The notes under the pieces are model-generated. The model was not told the origin of the DNA, made no database searches, and saw nothing but the letters and a program-made list of their open reading frames with translations. The position numbers and the translations under genes are program-made. A stretch of DNA of 64,000 nucleotides from the NCBI RefSeq assembly GCF_007655135.1, contig NC_045127.1:27198199-27262198 (forward strand), in the 5' to 3' direction. Source of the stretch: Punica granatum (Eukaryota > Streptophyta > Magnoliopsida > Myrtales > Lythraceae). How positions within the stretch are numbered: the first letter of the stretch is position 1; every line of letters starts with the position of its first letter. Positions 36,112 through 49,050 of this stretch are shown in pieces.

Positions 36112-36484
36112 GTTCTCTGGCCCTCTCTCTCTGTTTCCTCTATTTGTTCTCTTGTTCTGCTTCGTTTTCTTCTTCTTCCCCTTTCTCCGTGAAACCAAAC
36201 CAAACAGACAAGGGAATGGAATAAATAAATAAATACATGAATGATGTGAATGCTGAGACGGTGGAAATGAGGCATGCTGGGGAGACAGGAGGGAAAGGTT
36301 GAGCCACGTGGGGTCCATAGCACCACCACCTCTTTTTCTTTTTTCTTTTTGATGCTTCAGATATGTACGTAACATACATATATATATATACAGGGGCACT
36401 TATATAACATGTAAGTAAATGAATGCATATATATATATATATATATAAATAAACTATTTGCAATTAAAAATATCAGATCTCACA
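33288..36484 (-). repeat. L3: array LTR (3197 bp), hybrid of L4-like and L2-like halves
   Basis: Left part shares variants with L4 (catacggttgc, gcggaggccgcc, ccgctaagtcaagcgg, ttattaacctaagc). From about 35256 it shares variants with L2 (cccaattttatg, cagtctttagaatcc). The switch lies between 35164 and 35256. G-box at 36304-36311. Confidence 0.85.
34156..34372. repeat. GC-rich 38-40-bp minisatellite in L3
   Basis: Six units. Shares the private variant ccgctaagtcaagcggcc with L4. Confidence 0.9.
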
Positions 36485-38811
36485 ATCTCCCCCACTAATA
36501 AAAATTTTGTCCCCGAAATTTGTTTATGCGATACCAAAAAATTTAGAGGATTAAGGGTTATAGCATCTTCAGGTCCCCATATCACCTCTAAACTGACTTT
36601 TCCAAACACCTTCATAGATCACCAAGCTTTCGCTGAGCCACTATAATACATTTGATGATATGAGCCCAAATCTTGTAGAATAACCAAATCTCCATCTCGA
36701 AAGCAACTCTAAGATTGTCGAGTTCGAATACCGAAAACTCTATCCAAAACCTAATCAATAGAATTCATTCCATGTCGCTGGGATAAATAAACTGAAATAA
36801 ACGCCAAATCTGTCTTGAGTGATCAAAGATTTGTAAATGTCCCGGCTGATGGTAGAATTGGCTTCTCTAAATCTGATAGCTTTTATAGTGGAATAATTAT
36901 CCATGCCAAGGTAGGTAGCTGATAGATATAATTTAGAATACTAGAAACCCTGCTGAATTATACGATGATGCCAAAGTAAAATTATTAATCTAAACAATAA
37001 TAGAATCCCAAGATCCATGATGAAAACCAAGTAAGATCCCGTTGAATAAGCAGAGCAACAATTCTCTCAATCCCATCAGATCATTATCATGACAACATCA
37101 ACCTTGACTGATTGCAGATATAAAGGAGAAAATAAACTAGGATCACCATTTGGTAGAACCGAAGAACGCAGGATGATAGAGAACATTGAATAATTGATAC
37201 TCCAGGAAATATCCCAATGAAATAAATCTAACAAATATGCTCAAAAGTCGCGGGAACTTCTCGAAAGAATACCTCTCAACTTGATCTGTAAAGAATCCTT
37301 GTGAACTCATGTCTGTATAGCTGAGATATATCTTGACTCTGATACTTAATCGATTTCAATACTCATTTGGAGCTTGAGGAATAATTGATCATGACGCCGA
37401 TTTAATGTTGAACTTGACCAATGGGGAACTTGAGGTGCTTCCCTCAACTCAAATCTTAATGTATTATAATAATTATGTATAGATTTCGAAAAGTATACTT
37501 AAGTCCCAAGCTTATTCTTTAACCAAGCGCAAAGAAATTAATGAACATCAACCTCTAAAAAATCTTAGCAATATGTTAGTGAAGTATTAAAAGTTTCTCA
37601 TAAGTAAATAGGGCAATTAAGATTGAAACTAATCGAATAACTAACATAACAACTAAACGAGGAAGTCACAATCAAAACTCAAGCACATCTGCTTCCAATT
37701 CAATTCACTTCTGTTCTGAAGCCCCAATTTAGGTCTTGCCTTTCACTTCTTCAATTTAATAATCCACTAAATCAATCTATGAACAAGTCCCTCTCTTACT
37801 TAGTTCAGAGAAAAAGTAAAATTCCAATAAATTAATCATCGACTTTCCGATTTTATTCTTCGATTTGCTCATTCCATCGAATTCGCAGGAATACACATTC
37901 AGACACAAGAAGAAATCAAATTGTTATCACATACACAACACTTCCATAGCAACTGATTTCAAGCCCAAATTACTACTTAAGGTCATTCTTTAAATTTTCA
38001 ACTCCAATAAGTCTTCTAAACAATCAAAATAAAACACATAGCCTACGCTTTCTATTTATGGGTCTCATCTATCCTTACTCCGCTTCAGATCGAATCGTTA
38101 ACCAATTTATAGAGAAGGAACGTGATTTAAGAAAAAGGAGAACCTGATTAATAGGAACTCAGCACATACATCATATAACAATAATTTAACCAAAGGCAAA
38201 ATCGAGTCTTCTTTATATATATATATATATATATATTTCTTAACCCCCAAATTATCCTTATCCGACTTTCTTCCTATTCTGAGCTCCTAATCAAGCTATC
38301 TATCACTTTGCTTCTTTCAAGAATAACAACCCTCTCAAACATAAGTCCAGTCAACTTATAATTATACAAGAATATTAGTATACACGGCCAAAAGTCTATA
38401 TTTTCATTGTTCACCAGAGAAAGAAGAAGATTACAAACACGATAGCAATTATTTAATTCAATTGGAGATCCAAACAATATTCGGACAAACTAAATCAAAT
38501 ATTCATGCTCAAAGAATTGCAAGAACTTCTGTAAAACCTGATATGCAAAACCTATTTTTTTTTTAGTGATATTCCCAATCGTCAACTGCTTAATATCAAT
38601 TTTCATATTGTGCAGCGCAAATGTAAATTTCAACAAGCAGACATAAACCAATACTTATTTACTAACAAATCCGAAGCAATAACAACTCAATCAACCAGCA
38701 TAGAAATCAAGAAATACTAGAAAAATCACCACAATTATCCAAAAATTACTCGGGGATCAAGCTTCAACTTAAGTCTACAGGATCTCCTAACCTAGGCTCT
38801 GATACCAAAAT
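36485..38811 (-). mobile_element. I3: internal region of array unit 3 (2327 bp)
   Basis: Same length and same ~41-base deletion as I2. PBS complement at 38796-38807. Non-coding, no recognised domains. Confidence 0.85.
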
Positions 38812-41600
38812 TGTCACGACCCGAAATTTCAGCTGAATTTTCCCTATATTTCTTCGACATCCATTATCACGTAACTATTCATATAAAATCTGCTTTCCAT
38901 AACTCTCAAAAACATACAACTACTACAAATGCTCTAGCATATATATTTATATAAGTACGATTTTAGCAGAACTACGTTGCTAAACCAACTAGACAAAAAT
39001 TTCAGGTCGTGACATTCTCAAGTTCATTCTATAGAGAAAGGATATCTATTAAATAACTAAGGTTCCTACCTAGTCCTCCAAGCCGATCCCCGATATCAAG
39101 AAGTGGTTCCTCCGCGCAATCGGAAGCTTATCTGGAAAAATATATGCAGGGTGTGAGCTGCATCTCAGTGAGCACTAAATTCCAAAGCAAAATGAATAAT
39201 AATAAGAGATAAATATATTTTAGACAACCAAATATTCCTACAGATAGTAGTAGCATAAGCAAGTCTATCAATTAATTCACCAACACGACATATTAGACAA
39301 TACGTACAAATGATTACTAAGTTCATTCATCAACAATCAATTGCCCTTATAACCATATCAACTATTATTAGAATTAACCATTAACCAACATCATTTTGCA
39401 CTCATAACCAAACTAAATCAAATTAGCAAACAACACGACTTCCATACAATAATTCAGACAATCATATTAATCATCACATTTACAGCAATCCAACCAAACA
39501 AACAATAGACAACACAACGAAATCAATATAGCCATACGGTTGCATTCCCTCGCAACAGAGTTGCAACGGTACCGTGACCCCGCACTTCTCGCACATATCA
39601 TTCTCAACTCCCAATATCCATATCTCATAAGCGGAGGCCGCCTATTAACCTCTGGCGGTAAGAGTTGACCTCAGTTTGTATTCCGCCGGGTCTTAGCGGC
39701 CGATCAAGCCCCTTTTTCTATTCCGCCGGGTCCAGCGGCCGATCAGGCCCCTGTATATATTCCGCCGGGTCCAGCGGCCGATCATGCCCCTATTTTTATT
39801 CCGCCGGGTCCAGCGGCCGATCAGGCCCTATTTGTATTCCGCTAAGTCAAGCGGCCGATCTGGCCCATTTTGTAATCCGCCGGGTCCAGCGGTCCCATGG
39901 CTATAGTCAAACAACAATCACAAAAACAATCAACTGTAACCGGCCATCACACATCATAAACTCACACCAAATTCTTATTCTCAAATTATCACAACCTCCG
40001 CATGCACAAATAAAATTCCCATCATATTCCCAATTGAATCACATTATCATCATATATTTCTTACACGATCCACATACTCAATCACACTGCATATCCCAAG
40101 TCAAGGTGTATCACAAAGGCCATATTGTTCATATCCGTTCAAACAACATCGCAATACCGATTCCTTAATCTAACTACCACTACATTCATCTTAAATAATT
40201 TCTATAATCATAACACATGATTTCACAAGGGAATAGAGCATTCACATATCATATATACATATATATATCATTTCACAATGGAATAAAGTACTCACCTAAC
40301 TCCAAAATATAGTCCATCGAATCAAGCCTTTCAAATGTCGGGATTCAGTCACCTCAGTCCCTAATCAAGTGTAAGCATAACAAAGACTAAATTATGCATA
40401 CATGATACAATACAATATCAAACCACTTCGCACGCCCGTGTACTGATTATCTATTTCCTTTTAGAATTAAATTACAAGCCTAAATGTTAGATTATATACT
40501 AGCTAAGCGCATAAACATACATCAGTTCAACTCCCTAGTTCTTTCATTATGATAGCTATAATATAAAGCTTTCATAATTAACAAGTACTTTTGCCTATCC
40601 CTTTCATAATTAACAGTACAGAACATTTCATTTCATCCATTTCGGAATATGGACATGCACTTATCAATCAATACATCTCCTTATTAACCTAAGCATTTAC
40701 AATGGCTTACACATATCAACCACCTTGCTTACCTTGACTTTATCTTAAACTTATCAATCAATTTAACATATCCCAATCTTATGTAAGCACATGAGGAAGA
40801 ACTCAGCCCAATATTCATTCACAATCTTATATAAAAACAATAATGGGAGTTTAGCCATGTTACTCATAACTCTTAACATGTTAAGACCTTAGGCAAACGC
40901 ACACGTACTAGTAAGTGCACCCTTCACTTCCCTAATCAAAACAGAATCTTTCTTCACAGTCATTAGAATCCATTGCATTCATGCCAAGTTCCATCACCAC
41001 AGTAAGTGGAAGGTAATTAAAGCCAATTACCCCTAACCATCCACATATATATGTGTGTATATATATATTGAGCAGAGATTCCCCGATCAGCACTATCATA
41101 CCAGTATAAGCTCACCAATTCACAGCCTATAAGCACACTCTTAAGGATGCAGACAATCGAATATTATGAAACCGACGTTACATGAAAGCTATAAATGCCT
41201 TGGCCATAGCTGAAACGAATTCAAACCAGCCAAAAAGAACATGAAATGAGTGATTAAGAACGCCAAGGCCCCGGAGAGCTAACTTACAGTCGAAACTTCT
41301 TAATTCGTGGGTACCTCAAACTGGAAACCAAACTGAAACGAAGAGGGAAATAGCTCAATCCGCACCTAACTCAGTGAATAAGAGTGTCTAGGGTTAGGAG
41401 AATCAACTTACTAATCAAGAACTCCAAGTTTAGTCATTTTCCCTTTCAAAATTTGCTCAGCTCGATCATCTCCCCCGTGTTATTTCTCTAGTCTGGTCTG
41501 TTCTATTCATTGTCCCATGAACAGAGCCCCAGCTTGGCTTGAAGACTCCTCGAACCTATCCTTTAATTCTGCCTCTTCTCTCTCGAATTTACACAGAGCG

Positions 41601-41634
<34 letters not shown>

Positions 41635-42004
41635 GTTTTCTGGCCCTCTCTCTCTGTTTCCTCTATTTGTTCTCTTGTTCTGCATCGTTTTCTTCTTCTT
41701 CCCCTTTCCCCCGTGAAACCAAACCAAACAGACAAGGGAAAGGAATAAATAAATAAATACATGAATGATGTGAATGCTGAGGCGGTGGAAATGAGGCATG
41801 CTGGGGAAACATGAGGGAAAGGTTGAGCCACGTGGGGTCCATAGCACCACCACCTCTTTTTCTTTTTTTTTTTTGATGCTTCAGATATGTACTTAACATA
41901 CATATATATATATATACACGCGCACTTATATAACATGTAAGTAAATGAATGCATATATATATATATATATAAACTATTTGCAATTAAAAATATCAGATCT
42001 CACA
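38812..42004 (-). repeat. L4: array LTR (3193 bp)
   Basis: Left part almost identical to L3. Right of about 40778 it carries different variants (cccaatcttatg, aaacgcacacgtac, cagtcattagaatcc), closer to L1 and L5. G-box at 41828-41835. Followed at 42005 by a PPT complement with one change (atctccctcac). Confidence 0.88.
39680..39896. repeat. GC-rich 38-40-bp minisatellite in L4
   Basis: Six units, near-identical to the L3 array. Confidence 0.9.
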
Positions 42005-42101
42005 ATCTCCCTCACTAATAAAAATTTCGTCCCCGAAATTTGTTTATGCTATACCAGAAAATTTAGAGGATTAAGGGTTATAGCATCTTCAGGTCCCCAT
42101 A

Positions 42102-42889
42102 TGATACGACTCGGAGTCAAACCGACGAGCTTAGGTCGGAAAGACTTCGTGATGAGGATCGTGGGCACGATGATGGGGCTGAAGCACACGAGCTCGGAAG
42201 TGGGATTCGTGAAGAGGGAGCTGATGCACAAGATCTCGGAGGCTTACATGTTTCGAGTGGACCAATCACACGAGCGAAGGCAAGACAAATCCGGCAAGCT
42301 GTGGAGAGTTCATTTGCGGGTTTCTTGGGTCAAGAGGAGACTAATTCGAATTGGTCTCTAAAGGGCCTTACCCAATTAATTTGTCTTGAGTTGGTCAACA
42401 GCCCATCTAAGATTTGAGTGGACGCATAAGAAAAGCCAAGAGATGCTGAATAAGGAATAAAAGACTGCCAAATATTCTAGGGGGGCCTTTATTTAGTTTC
42501 CTCTATTAATTCCGGTTTTAGGAAACTAAAGACATTCCAGTTGCCAAGTTTATTAGTTTCCAGATTCTCCTAGGCTTATTTAAAGGAGGCTGAATAGCTT
42601 ATTAGAGGTACTTTCAGACTACACTGGTGAGAATTTTCCTCTAAGTTGTTCTTCGGCAACCTTCCGTGATTGTAAGCATGGATGCTTGTAATTCTCAGCT
42701 ATTTATAATATTGGTTCTTGGTTTTCTATAACCATCGGGTCAATATTCCATTCCTTTATAATATTGGTTCTTGGTTTTCTATAACCATCGGGTCAGTATT
42801 CCATCCCTCTTAATCTCTATTGGTGATTCGAGTTCGATTTCCAGTCTTTGTTGTCGGGTCTTGCGGCAGGTCTCATGGGGTTCGCATCA
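42102..42889 (+). repeat. 5' LTR of element C
   Basis: Begins tgatacgactcggagtcaaa and ends gttcgcatca. Matches the element A LTR in reverse. Confidence 0.93.
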
Positions 42890-42891
42890 TT

Positions 42892-42903
42892 TGGTATCAG
42901 AGG
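42892..42903 (+). other. Primer binding site of element C
   Basis: Reads tggtatcagagg. The last base differs from the usual tRNA-Met complement TGGTATCAGAGC seen in A, B and the array. It is two bases after the LTR. Confidence 0.85.
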
Positions 42904-43553
42904 CTAAGTTCCAAATCGAGGTTTCATCTATCCCTGTTCTTTTCTTTTTCTTCATTCTAGAATCTTTAGATATAGCTTTCATTTCTATCCTTCCATTAAT
43001 CTTGTCTGATCTGATCTTAGCTGTCTAAATCGTCAAAAAAAAAAAGAAAGAAAAAGTGCAAAAAAAGAAGAAAGAAAAAGTGCAAAAAAAAAGAAAAAAA
43101 AAGAAAGAAAAAGTGAAAAAAAGGAGGTATCATTGGGTGTTGTTCGTAGCACCATTTGCTGTCTTCGTGGGCGAAGAATTTATTGCACAATTTGTTGTCT
43201 TTGTGTTCTAATCGTCTTGGCGTTAAGTTGACCTGTCATAATAGCTCTTCCGTACTCAGTGTCTTCTATCAATCCATAAACTACGTCGTTGGGTCAGATT
43301 GTGTCATATCATTTTCTTTGGATCTAATATTATAAGTTGTTCGGGTTGAACTCGTTTTCCGCCTTGCAATCGGATTGATTAGTTGCCCTAGAACTTTGAA
43401 GAGGAAATTAAAAGAGGAAAAAGGCAAGAGTGTGTGAGAGCATCAGAGGATAAAAGCCTATTTTGAGTGAAAACACGAGTGTTTTGAGTGACATCTTGCT
43501 GAGTGTAAACACGTGAGGGAGCGCATGAGGATCCTATAATTGCATATTTTATC
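42904..43553 (+). other. Element C leader
   Basis: Non-coding. At 43037-43125 there are about three imperfect A-rich repeats ending gaaagaaaaagtgc, matching the T-rich tract of element A in reverse. Confidence 0.75.
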
Positions 43554-44216
43554 ATGTCAAAGGAAAATAGTGGAGACGACAGAGGACCTGATCTGAACAT
43601 GACGTTACGAGCCATGCAACAACAGTTTGAGCGCATGAACATGGTTTTCGGTGAATTCCGAGAAAGGTTGGATAGGCAAGACGAACGGTTGGAACGGCTT
43701 CAACCTGCACCCGTGCCACGGATTAGGAGACCCCACCGACAACCATCCGTCGATACTCTTGATGAAGAAGCATATGATGAAGAAGAGGAAGTGGCCTCCG
43801 ATGCCACTTGGGGGAGAGGTAGAGGAAGAGGAGGCAGACCAAGGCATTTCGTTCGTAGGGAGCACCGGAGGAGAGACGCCGTGGACCATAACACAGGTTC
43901 GATTAAGCTGATCATACCTCCATTCCAAGGTAAAAACGACCCCGATGTTTACATTGAATGGGAGAGGAAGGTTGAGCTTGTGTTTGACTGTCATAATTAT
44001 TCAGAGGAAAAGAAAGTTAAATTGGCTGCAGTTGCTTTCACCGATTATGCCATTGTTTGGTGGGACCAATTAACTGTGAGTAGACGCAGGAATCGTGAGC
44101 CTCGTATTGATACTTGGGAGGAAATGAAAGCAGTAATGAGAAGAAGGTTTGTTCCTGTCCATTATTATCGGGACTTGCACTTGAAGTTGCAAAGTCTGAA
44201 GCAAGGTTCCAAGTAG
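43554..44216 (+). pseudogene. gag: Element C gag, N-terminal part
   Basis: 220 residues from an ATG (MSKENSGDD). Contains the charged N-terminal helix, an Arg-rich stretch ([20 protein letters not shown]) and most of the gag domain with VWWDQL and [13 protein letters not shown]. It ends at TAG 44214-44216, a serine codon in A. The next part continues in the same frame. Confidence 0.88.
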
Positions 44217-45404
44217 GTGGAGGATTATTACAAGGAGATGGAAATAGCCATGATACGTACTAATGTTGAGGAGGACCGAGAAGCAACCATGGCTCGATTC
44301 ATCTGTGGCCTTAATCGGGAGATTGCCAATGTAGTTGAGCTGCAACATTACGTGGAGATTGACGACGTGGTACACATGGCCATGAAGGTTGAGAGGCAGC
44401 TCAAGAGAGGGGATCGAACATCTTCAAAGGTAGAAGCTTCTAGTTCAGCGTCTTGGAGATCGAAGTGGGGTTCTTCTACGAAACCGGACGAGAAGACTGA
44501 TTATAAGCCAAAGGGAGACACCTACAAGACCCAAGCCAACAACAAGGATAAGGGTAAAACTTTTTCTGAACCTCAAAGAAATCGTGATATCAAATGTTTT
44601 CGTTGTTTGGGCTCTGGTCACATTGCTTCCCAATGTCCAAACAAGCGGACCATGATTATGATGGAGAGTGGGGATATCGAGACTGAAGAAGAAGAAGATA
44701 GTGATTCCATGCATCCACTCGAAGATGCTAGTGACGTCGAGCATGCGGTTGAAGGTCAAGCCTTAGTTATCATGCGAGCCCTACATGTTCAAGTTAGAGA
44801 GGATGGTGATGAGGTGCAAAGGGAAAATATCTTCTACACTCGTTGCCATGTGAAGGATCGTGTGTGTGGGTTTATTATTGACGGAGGAAGTTGCGTGAAT
44901 GTGGCCAGCAAGTTGATGGTAGACAAGCTCGGTTTGCATACCAAAAAACATCCCAAGCCGTACAAACTCCAGTGGCTGAATGAATGCGGTGAAGTGAAGG
45001 TAAATAAACTGGTTCTTGTGTCCTTCTGTATTGGAAAGTACCGGGATGAGGTTCTTTGTGATGTTGTACCAATGAGTGCTAGCCATATGTTGCTCGGGAG
45101 ACCATGGCAGTTCGACAGGAGAGTGATACATGATGGGTATAGGAACCGATATTCATTTGTAAAGGACGGGAAGAAAGTAACACTTGCACCCTTGACACCG
45201 ACTCAAGTGTTTGAGGATCAGATTCGAATTAAAAGGTCTCTTAGTGAGAAGAGTGAAAAAGTGGCTGAAAAACAAAAAGAGAAAGAGAGTGATCTTGAGA
45301 GAAAAGAAAGTGGAGAGAATGTGAAAAACAAGTGTGAAAAGATGGAGAGTTCAGAAAAAAAAGGAGAGGAAATTGAGTTTTTATGCAAAAGAAAGAGAGC
45401 TTAA
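44217..45404 (+). pseudogene. gag-pol: Element C gag zinc knuckle and protease
   Basis: 395 residues in frame with the preceding part. The CCHC knuckle [14 protein letters not shown] is encoded at 44595-44636 and the protease motif IIDGGS near 44874-44891. The frame is lost at an 8-A run (45355-45362; element A has 7), so the final residues are out of frame. The real reading continues in another frame from there. Confidence 0.88.
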
Positions 45405-46797
45405 GGGTGCTTATAAGGCTAATAGACCGATGATCTTGTTCTTGTACAAGGAGGTCTATCTTTCTATTTCTGACCTTGACTCTACTTTGCCTAGTGTTGC
45501 TATTACTCTCTTGCAGGAATTCGAAGATGTCTTTCCCGAAGAAATGCCGCAGGGACTACCACCAATAAGAGGGATTGAGCATCAGATTGATCTTATTCCA
45601 GGAGCTCCTATTCCAAACCGACCGGCCTATCGAAGTAGTTCGGAAGAGGCTAAAGAACTTCAGAGGCAAGTTGAAGAGCTATTGGCCAAAGGACATGTTC
45701 GAGAAAGTATGAGCCCATGCGCTGTCCCTGTTCTGCTCGTTCCAAAGAAAGACGAGACTTGGAGAATGTGTGTCGATTGTAGAGCTGTGAACAAGATCAC
45801 GGTAAAATATCGACATCCCATTCCTCGATTAGATGACATGTTGGATGAATTGCATGGTTCCGTTATATTTTCTAAGATTGATTTGAAGAGTGGGTACCAC
45901 CAGATTCGAATGAAAGAAGGTGATGAATGGAAAACAGCTTTTAAAACCAAGCATGGATTGTATGAGTGGACGGTAATGCCATTTGGTTTAACTAATGCAC
46001 CCAGCACTTTTATGCGTCTTATGAATCATGTTTTGCGTGCTTACATTGGGAAATTTGTGGTTGTCTATTTTGATGACATTCTGATATATAGCAGGAGTTT
46101 GGATGACCATGTTGAACATTTGAGAAGTGTCCTTGAGTCATTAAGACATGAGAAGCTGTATGCTAATCTCAAGAAGTGTAGCTTTTACTTGGATAGAGTT
46201 GTTTTTCTTGGTTTCGTTGTTAGTTCCAGGGGTGTGGAGGTCGATGAAGAGAAGGTAAGGGCAATCAAGGATTGGCCTACACCTACCACTATCGCTGAAG
46301 TGAGGAGTTTCCACGGCCTAGCGGGATTCTATCGAAGGTTCGTGCCGAACTTCAGTACCATTGCTGCTTCTTTGACAGAAATCATCAAGAAGGATGTTGG
46401 GTTCAAGTGGGGAGAAGAGCAAGAGAAGGCTTTCAATACATTAAAAGAAAAGCTAAGTTCAGCTCCATTGCTACTTTTACCAGATTTCTCTAAACCTTTT
46501 GAAATCGAATGTGATGCTTCTGGAATTGGTGTAGGTGCTGTACTTATGCAAGACCGGAGGCCCATTGCCTATTTCAGTGAGAAGCTTAAAGGGGCCGCTT
46601 TGAACTACTCTACCTACGACAAAGAGTTATATGCGTTGGTGAGAGCACTGGAAACGTGGCAACACTACTTGTGGTTTAAGGAGTTCATCATTCACACAGA
46701 CCATGAATCACTGAAGCACTTGAAAGGCCAAGGTAAGTTGAATCGCAGACATGCACGTTGGATTGAGTTCATTGAGATGTTCCCATATGTGATCTAA
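45334..46797 (+). pseudogene. pol: Element C reverse transcriptase and RNase H
   Basis: Pol proper resumes after the A run. RT shows [19 protein letters not shown] (A and B have Gly where this has Glu), [24 protein letters not shown] and the intact YFDDIL box. RNase H shows [32 protein letters not shown] and [10 protein letters not shown]. Both catalytic RT aspartate motifs are present, unlike B and E. TAA at 46795-46797 is the stop shared with element A. Confidence 0.9.
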
Positions 46798-46818
46798 TAC
46801 AAGCAAGGTAAGGAGAAT

Positions 46819-47742
46819 GTGGTAGCCGATGTCTTATCTCGCAGGTATGCCATTGTTTCAACTCTTGGAGCTAAGTTTCTTGGGTTCGAGCATTTTAATG
46901 AGTTGTATGAGCATGATCCTGATTTTGCTGCTATGTTTGCTGCCTGTGGAAAGGGAGTGTTTGATAAGTTTCATAGGCATGAGGGGTATTTATTTCGTGA
47001 AAATAGGCTATGTATTCCAAAGAGTTCCATGCGTGAATTACTTGTTAGGGAGTCTCATGGGGGAGGGTTGATGGGGCACTTTGGAGTTGCTAAGACCTTG
47101 GACATTCTGAAGGAGCACTTCTTTTGGCCTCACATGAAAAGAGATGTCGAGAGAATTTGTTCTAGGTGCATCACATGTAAGAAGGCTAAATCGAAAATTC
47201 ATCCACATGGACTTTACATGCCATTACCTGTTCCAAGTCACCCTTGGATTGATGTCTCCATGGATTTTGTTTTGGGTCTGCCTAGATCTAGGAATGGTCG
47301 AGATTCTATCTTTGTGGTTGTTGACAGATTTTCAAAAATGGTACACTTTATCCCTTGTCATAAAACTGATGATGCTACTCATGTGGCAAATCTTTTCTTT
47401 AGGGAAGTGGTGCGTTTACATGAAGTCCCTAAGACGATTGTGAGTGATAGGGATGCGAAATTTCTGAGTCATTTTTGGAGAGTTCTGTGGACTAAGTTGG
47501 GAACAACTTTGTTGTTTTCTACTACCTGTCACCCACAAACTGATGGACAAACCGAGGTTGTCAATCGAACCTTGGGCACTTTGTTGCGCGCTGTGATTGG
47601 AAAGAATTTGAAAGCTTGGGAAGATTGCATTCCATTCGTTGAATTTGCATATAATAGGACTGTGCATTCTTCTACAAAGTTTTCACCATTTGAGGTTGTT
47701 TATGGTTTTAATCCACCAACTCCATTGGACTTGATTCCTTGA
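46819..47742 (+). pseudogene. pol: Element C integrase, zinc finger and core
   Basis: Same frame as RT/RNase H. 307 residues hold HHCC ([10 protein letters not shown] ... [11 protein letters not shown]), [13 protein letters not shown] and DGQTE. It ends at TGA 47740-47742 after LDLIP, a leucine codon in A. The catalytic residues are all present. Confidence 0.89.
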
Positions 47743-47813
47743 CCTGTAAATGAGATTTCTAATCTTGATGGAAAGAAAAAGGCAGAGTTGGTGAAGAGGC
47801 ACGGCAAAACATT

Positions 47814-48101
47814 TTGAAGAAGAATGAACAAGCAGCAACCCGAGCCAACAAAGGAAGGAAGCGGGTCATTTTTCAACCTGGAGATTGGGTTTGGGTTCAC
47901 TTAAGGAAGGAGAGATTTCCGAGTCTGAGGAATTCCAAGTTGAATCCACGTGGAGATGGACCATTTCAAGTTCTGGATAAGATCAATGACAATGCTTATA
48001 AGATTGATCTTCCAGGTGAGTATCAAGTAAGTTCGAATTTTAATGTTTCTGATCTTTCTCCCTTTGACGCAAGTTTAGATTCGAGGACGAATCCTTTTTA
48101 A
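47814..48101 (+). pseudogene. pol: Element C integrase C-terminal GPY/F module
   Basis: 95 residues, moved to another frame by a 13-base deletion near 47796 between gaag direct repeats. Contains [14 protein letters not shown] and [18 protein letters not shown]. It ends at TAA 48099-48101 after TNPF, just before the PPT. Further pol-tail codons lie in the LTR. Confidence 0.85.
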
Positions 48102-48112
48102 GAGAGGGGGAA
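48100..48112 (+). other. Polypurine tract of element C
   Basis: aagagagggggaa directly before the 3' LTR, the same as in element A. Confidence 0.82.
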
Positions 48113-48872
48113 TGATACGACTCGGAGTCAAACCGACGAGCTTAGGTCGGAAAGACTTCGTGATGAGGATCGTGGGCACGATGATGGGGCTGAAGCACAT
48201 GAGCTGATGCACAAGATCTCGGAGACTTACATGTTTCGAGTGGACCAATCACACGAGCGAAGGCAAGACAAATCCAGCAAGCTGTGGAGAGCTCATTTGC
48301 GGGTTTCTTGGGCCAAGAGGAGACTAATTTGAATTGGTCTCTAAAGGGCCTTACCCAATTAATTTGTCTTGAGATGGTCAACAGCCCATCTAAGATTAGA
48401 GTTGACGCATAAGGAAAGCCAAGAGATGCTGAATAAGGAATAAAAGACTGCCAAATATTCTAGGGGGGCCTTTATTTAGTTTCCTCTATTAATTCCGGTT
48501 TTAGGAAACTAAAGACATTCCAGTTGCCAAGTTTATTAGTTTCCAGATTCTCCTAGGCTTATTTAAAGGAGGCTGAATAGCTTATTAGAGGTACTTTCAG
48601 ACTACACTGGTGAGAATTTTCCTCTAAGTTGTTCTTCGGCAACCTTCCGTGATTGTAAGCATGGATGCTTGTAATTCTCAGCTATTTATAATATTGGTTC
48701 TTGGTTTTCTATAACCATCGGGTCAATATTTCATTCCTTTATAGTATTGGTTCTTGGTTTTCTATAACCATCGGGTCAGTATTCCATCCCTCTTAATCTC
48801 TATTGGCGATTCGAGTTCGATTTCCAGTCTTTGTTGTCGAGTCTTGCGGCAGGTCTCGTGGGGTTCGCATCA
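48113..48872 (+). repeat. 3' LTR of element C, with a 28-bp deletion
   Basis: 760 bp against 788 in the 5' LTR. The missing 28 bases lie between two gagct repeats (near 48204), consistent with slippage or microhomology repair after insertion. Confidence 0.92.
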
Positions 48873-49050
48873 CCATATCACCTCTGAACTGACTTTTCCA
48901 AACACCTTCATAGATCACCAAGCTTCCGCTGAGCCACTATAATACATTTGATGATATGAGCCCAAATCTTGTAGAATATCCAAATCTCCATCTCGAAAGC
49001 AACTCTAAGATTGTCGAGTTCGAATACCGAAAACTCTATCTAAAACCTAA

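Larger units (their letters stand above)
42102..48872 (+). mobile_element. CRM-like Ty3/gypsy element C, complete but defective (6.8 kb)
   Basis: Plus-strand relative of element A with LTRs of 788 and 760 bp, flanked by TSD ccata (42097-42101 and 48873-48877), inserted in I4. Gag-pol has four nonsense codons, one homopolymer frameshift and one 13-base deletion. The stop between RNase H and integrase is shared with A. Confidence 0.9.
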
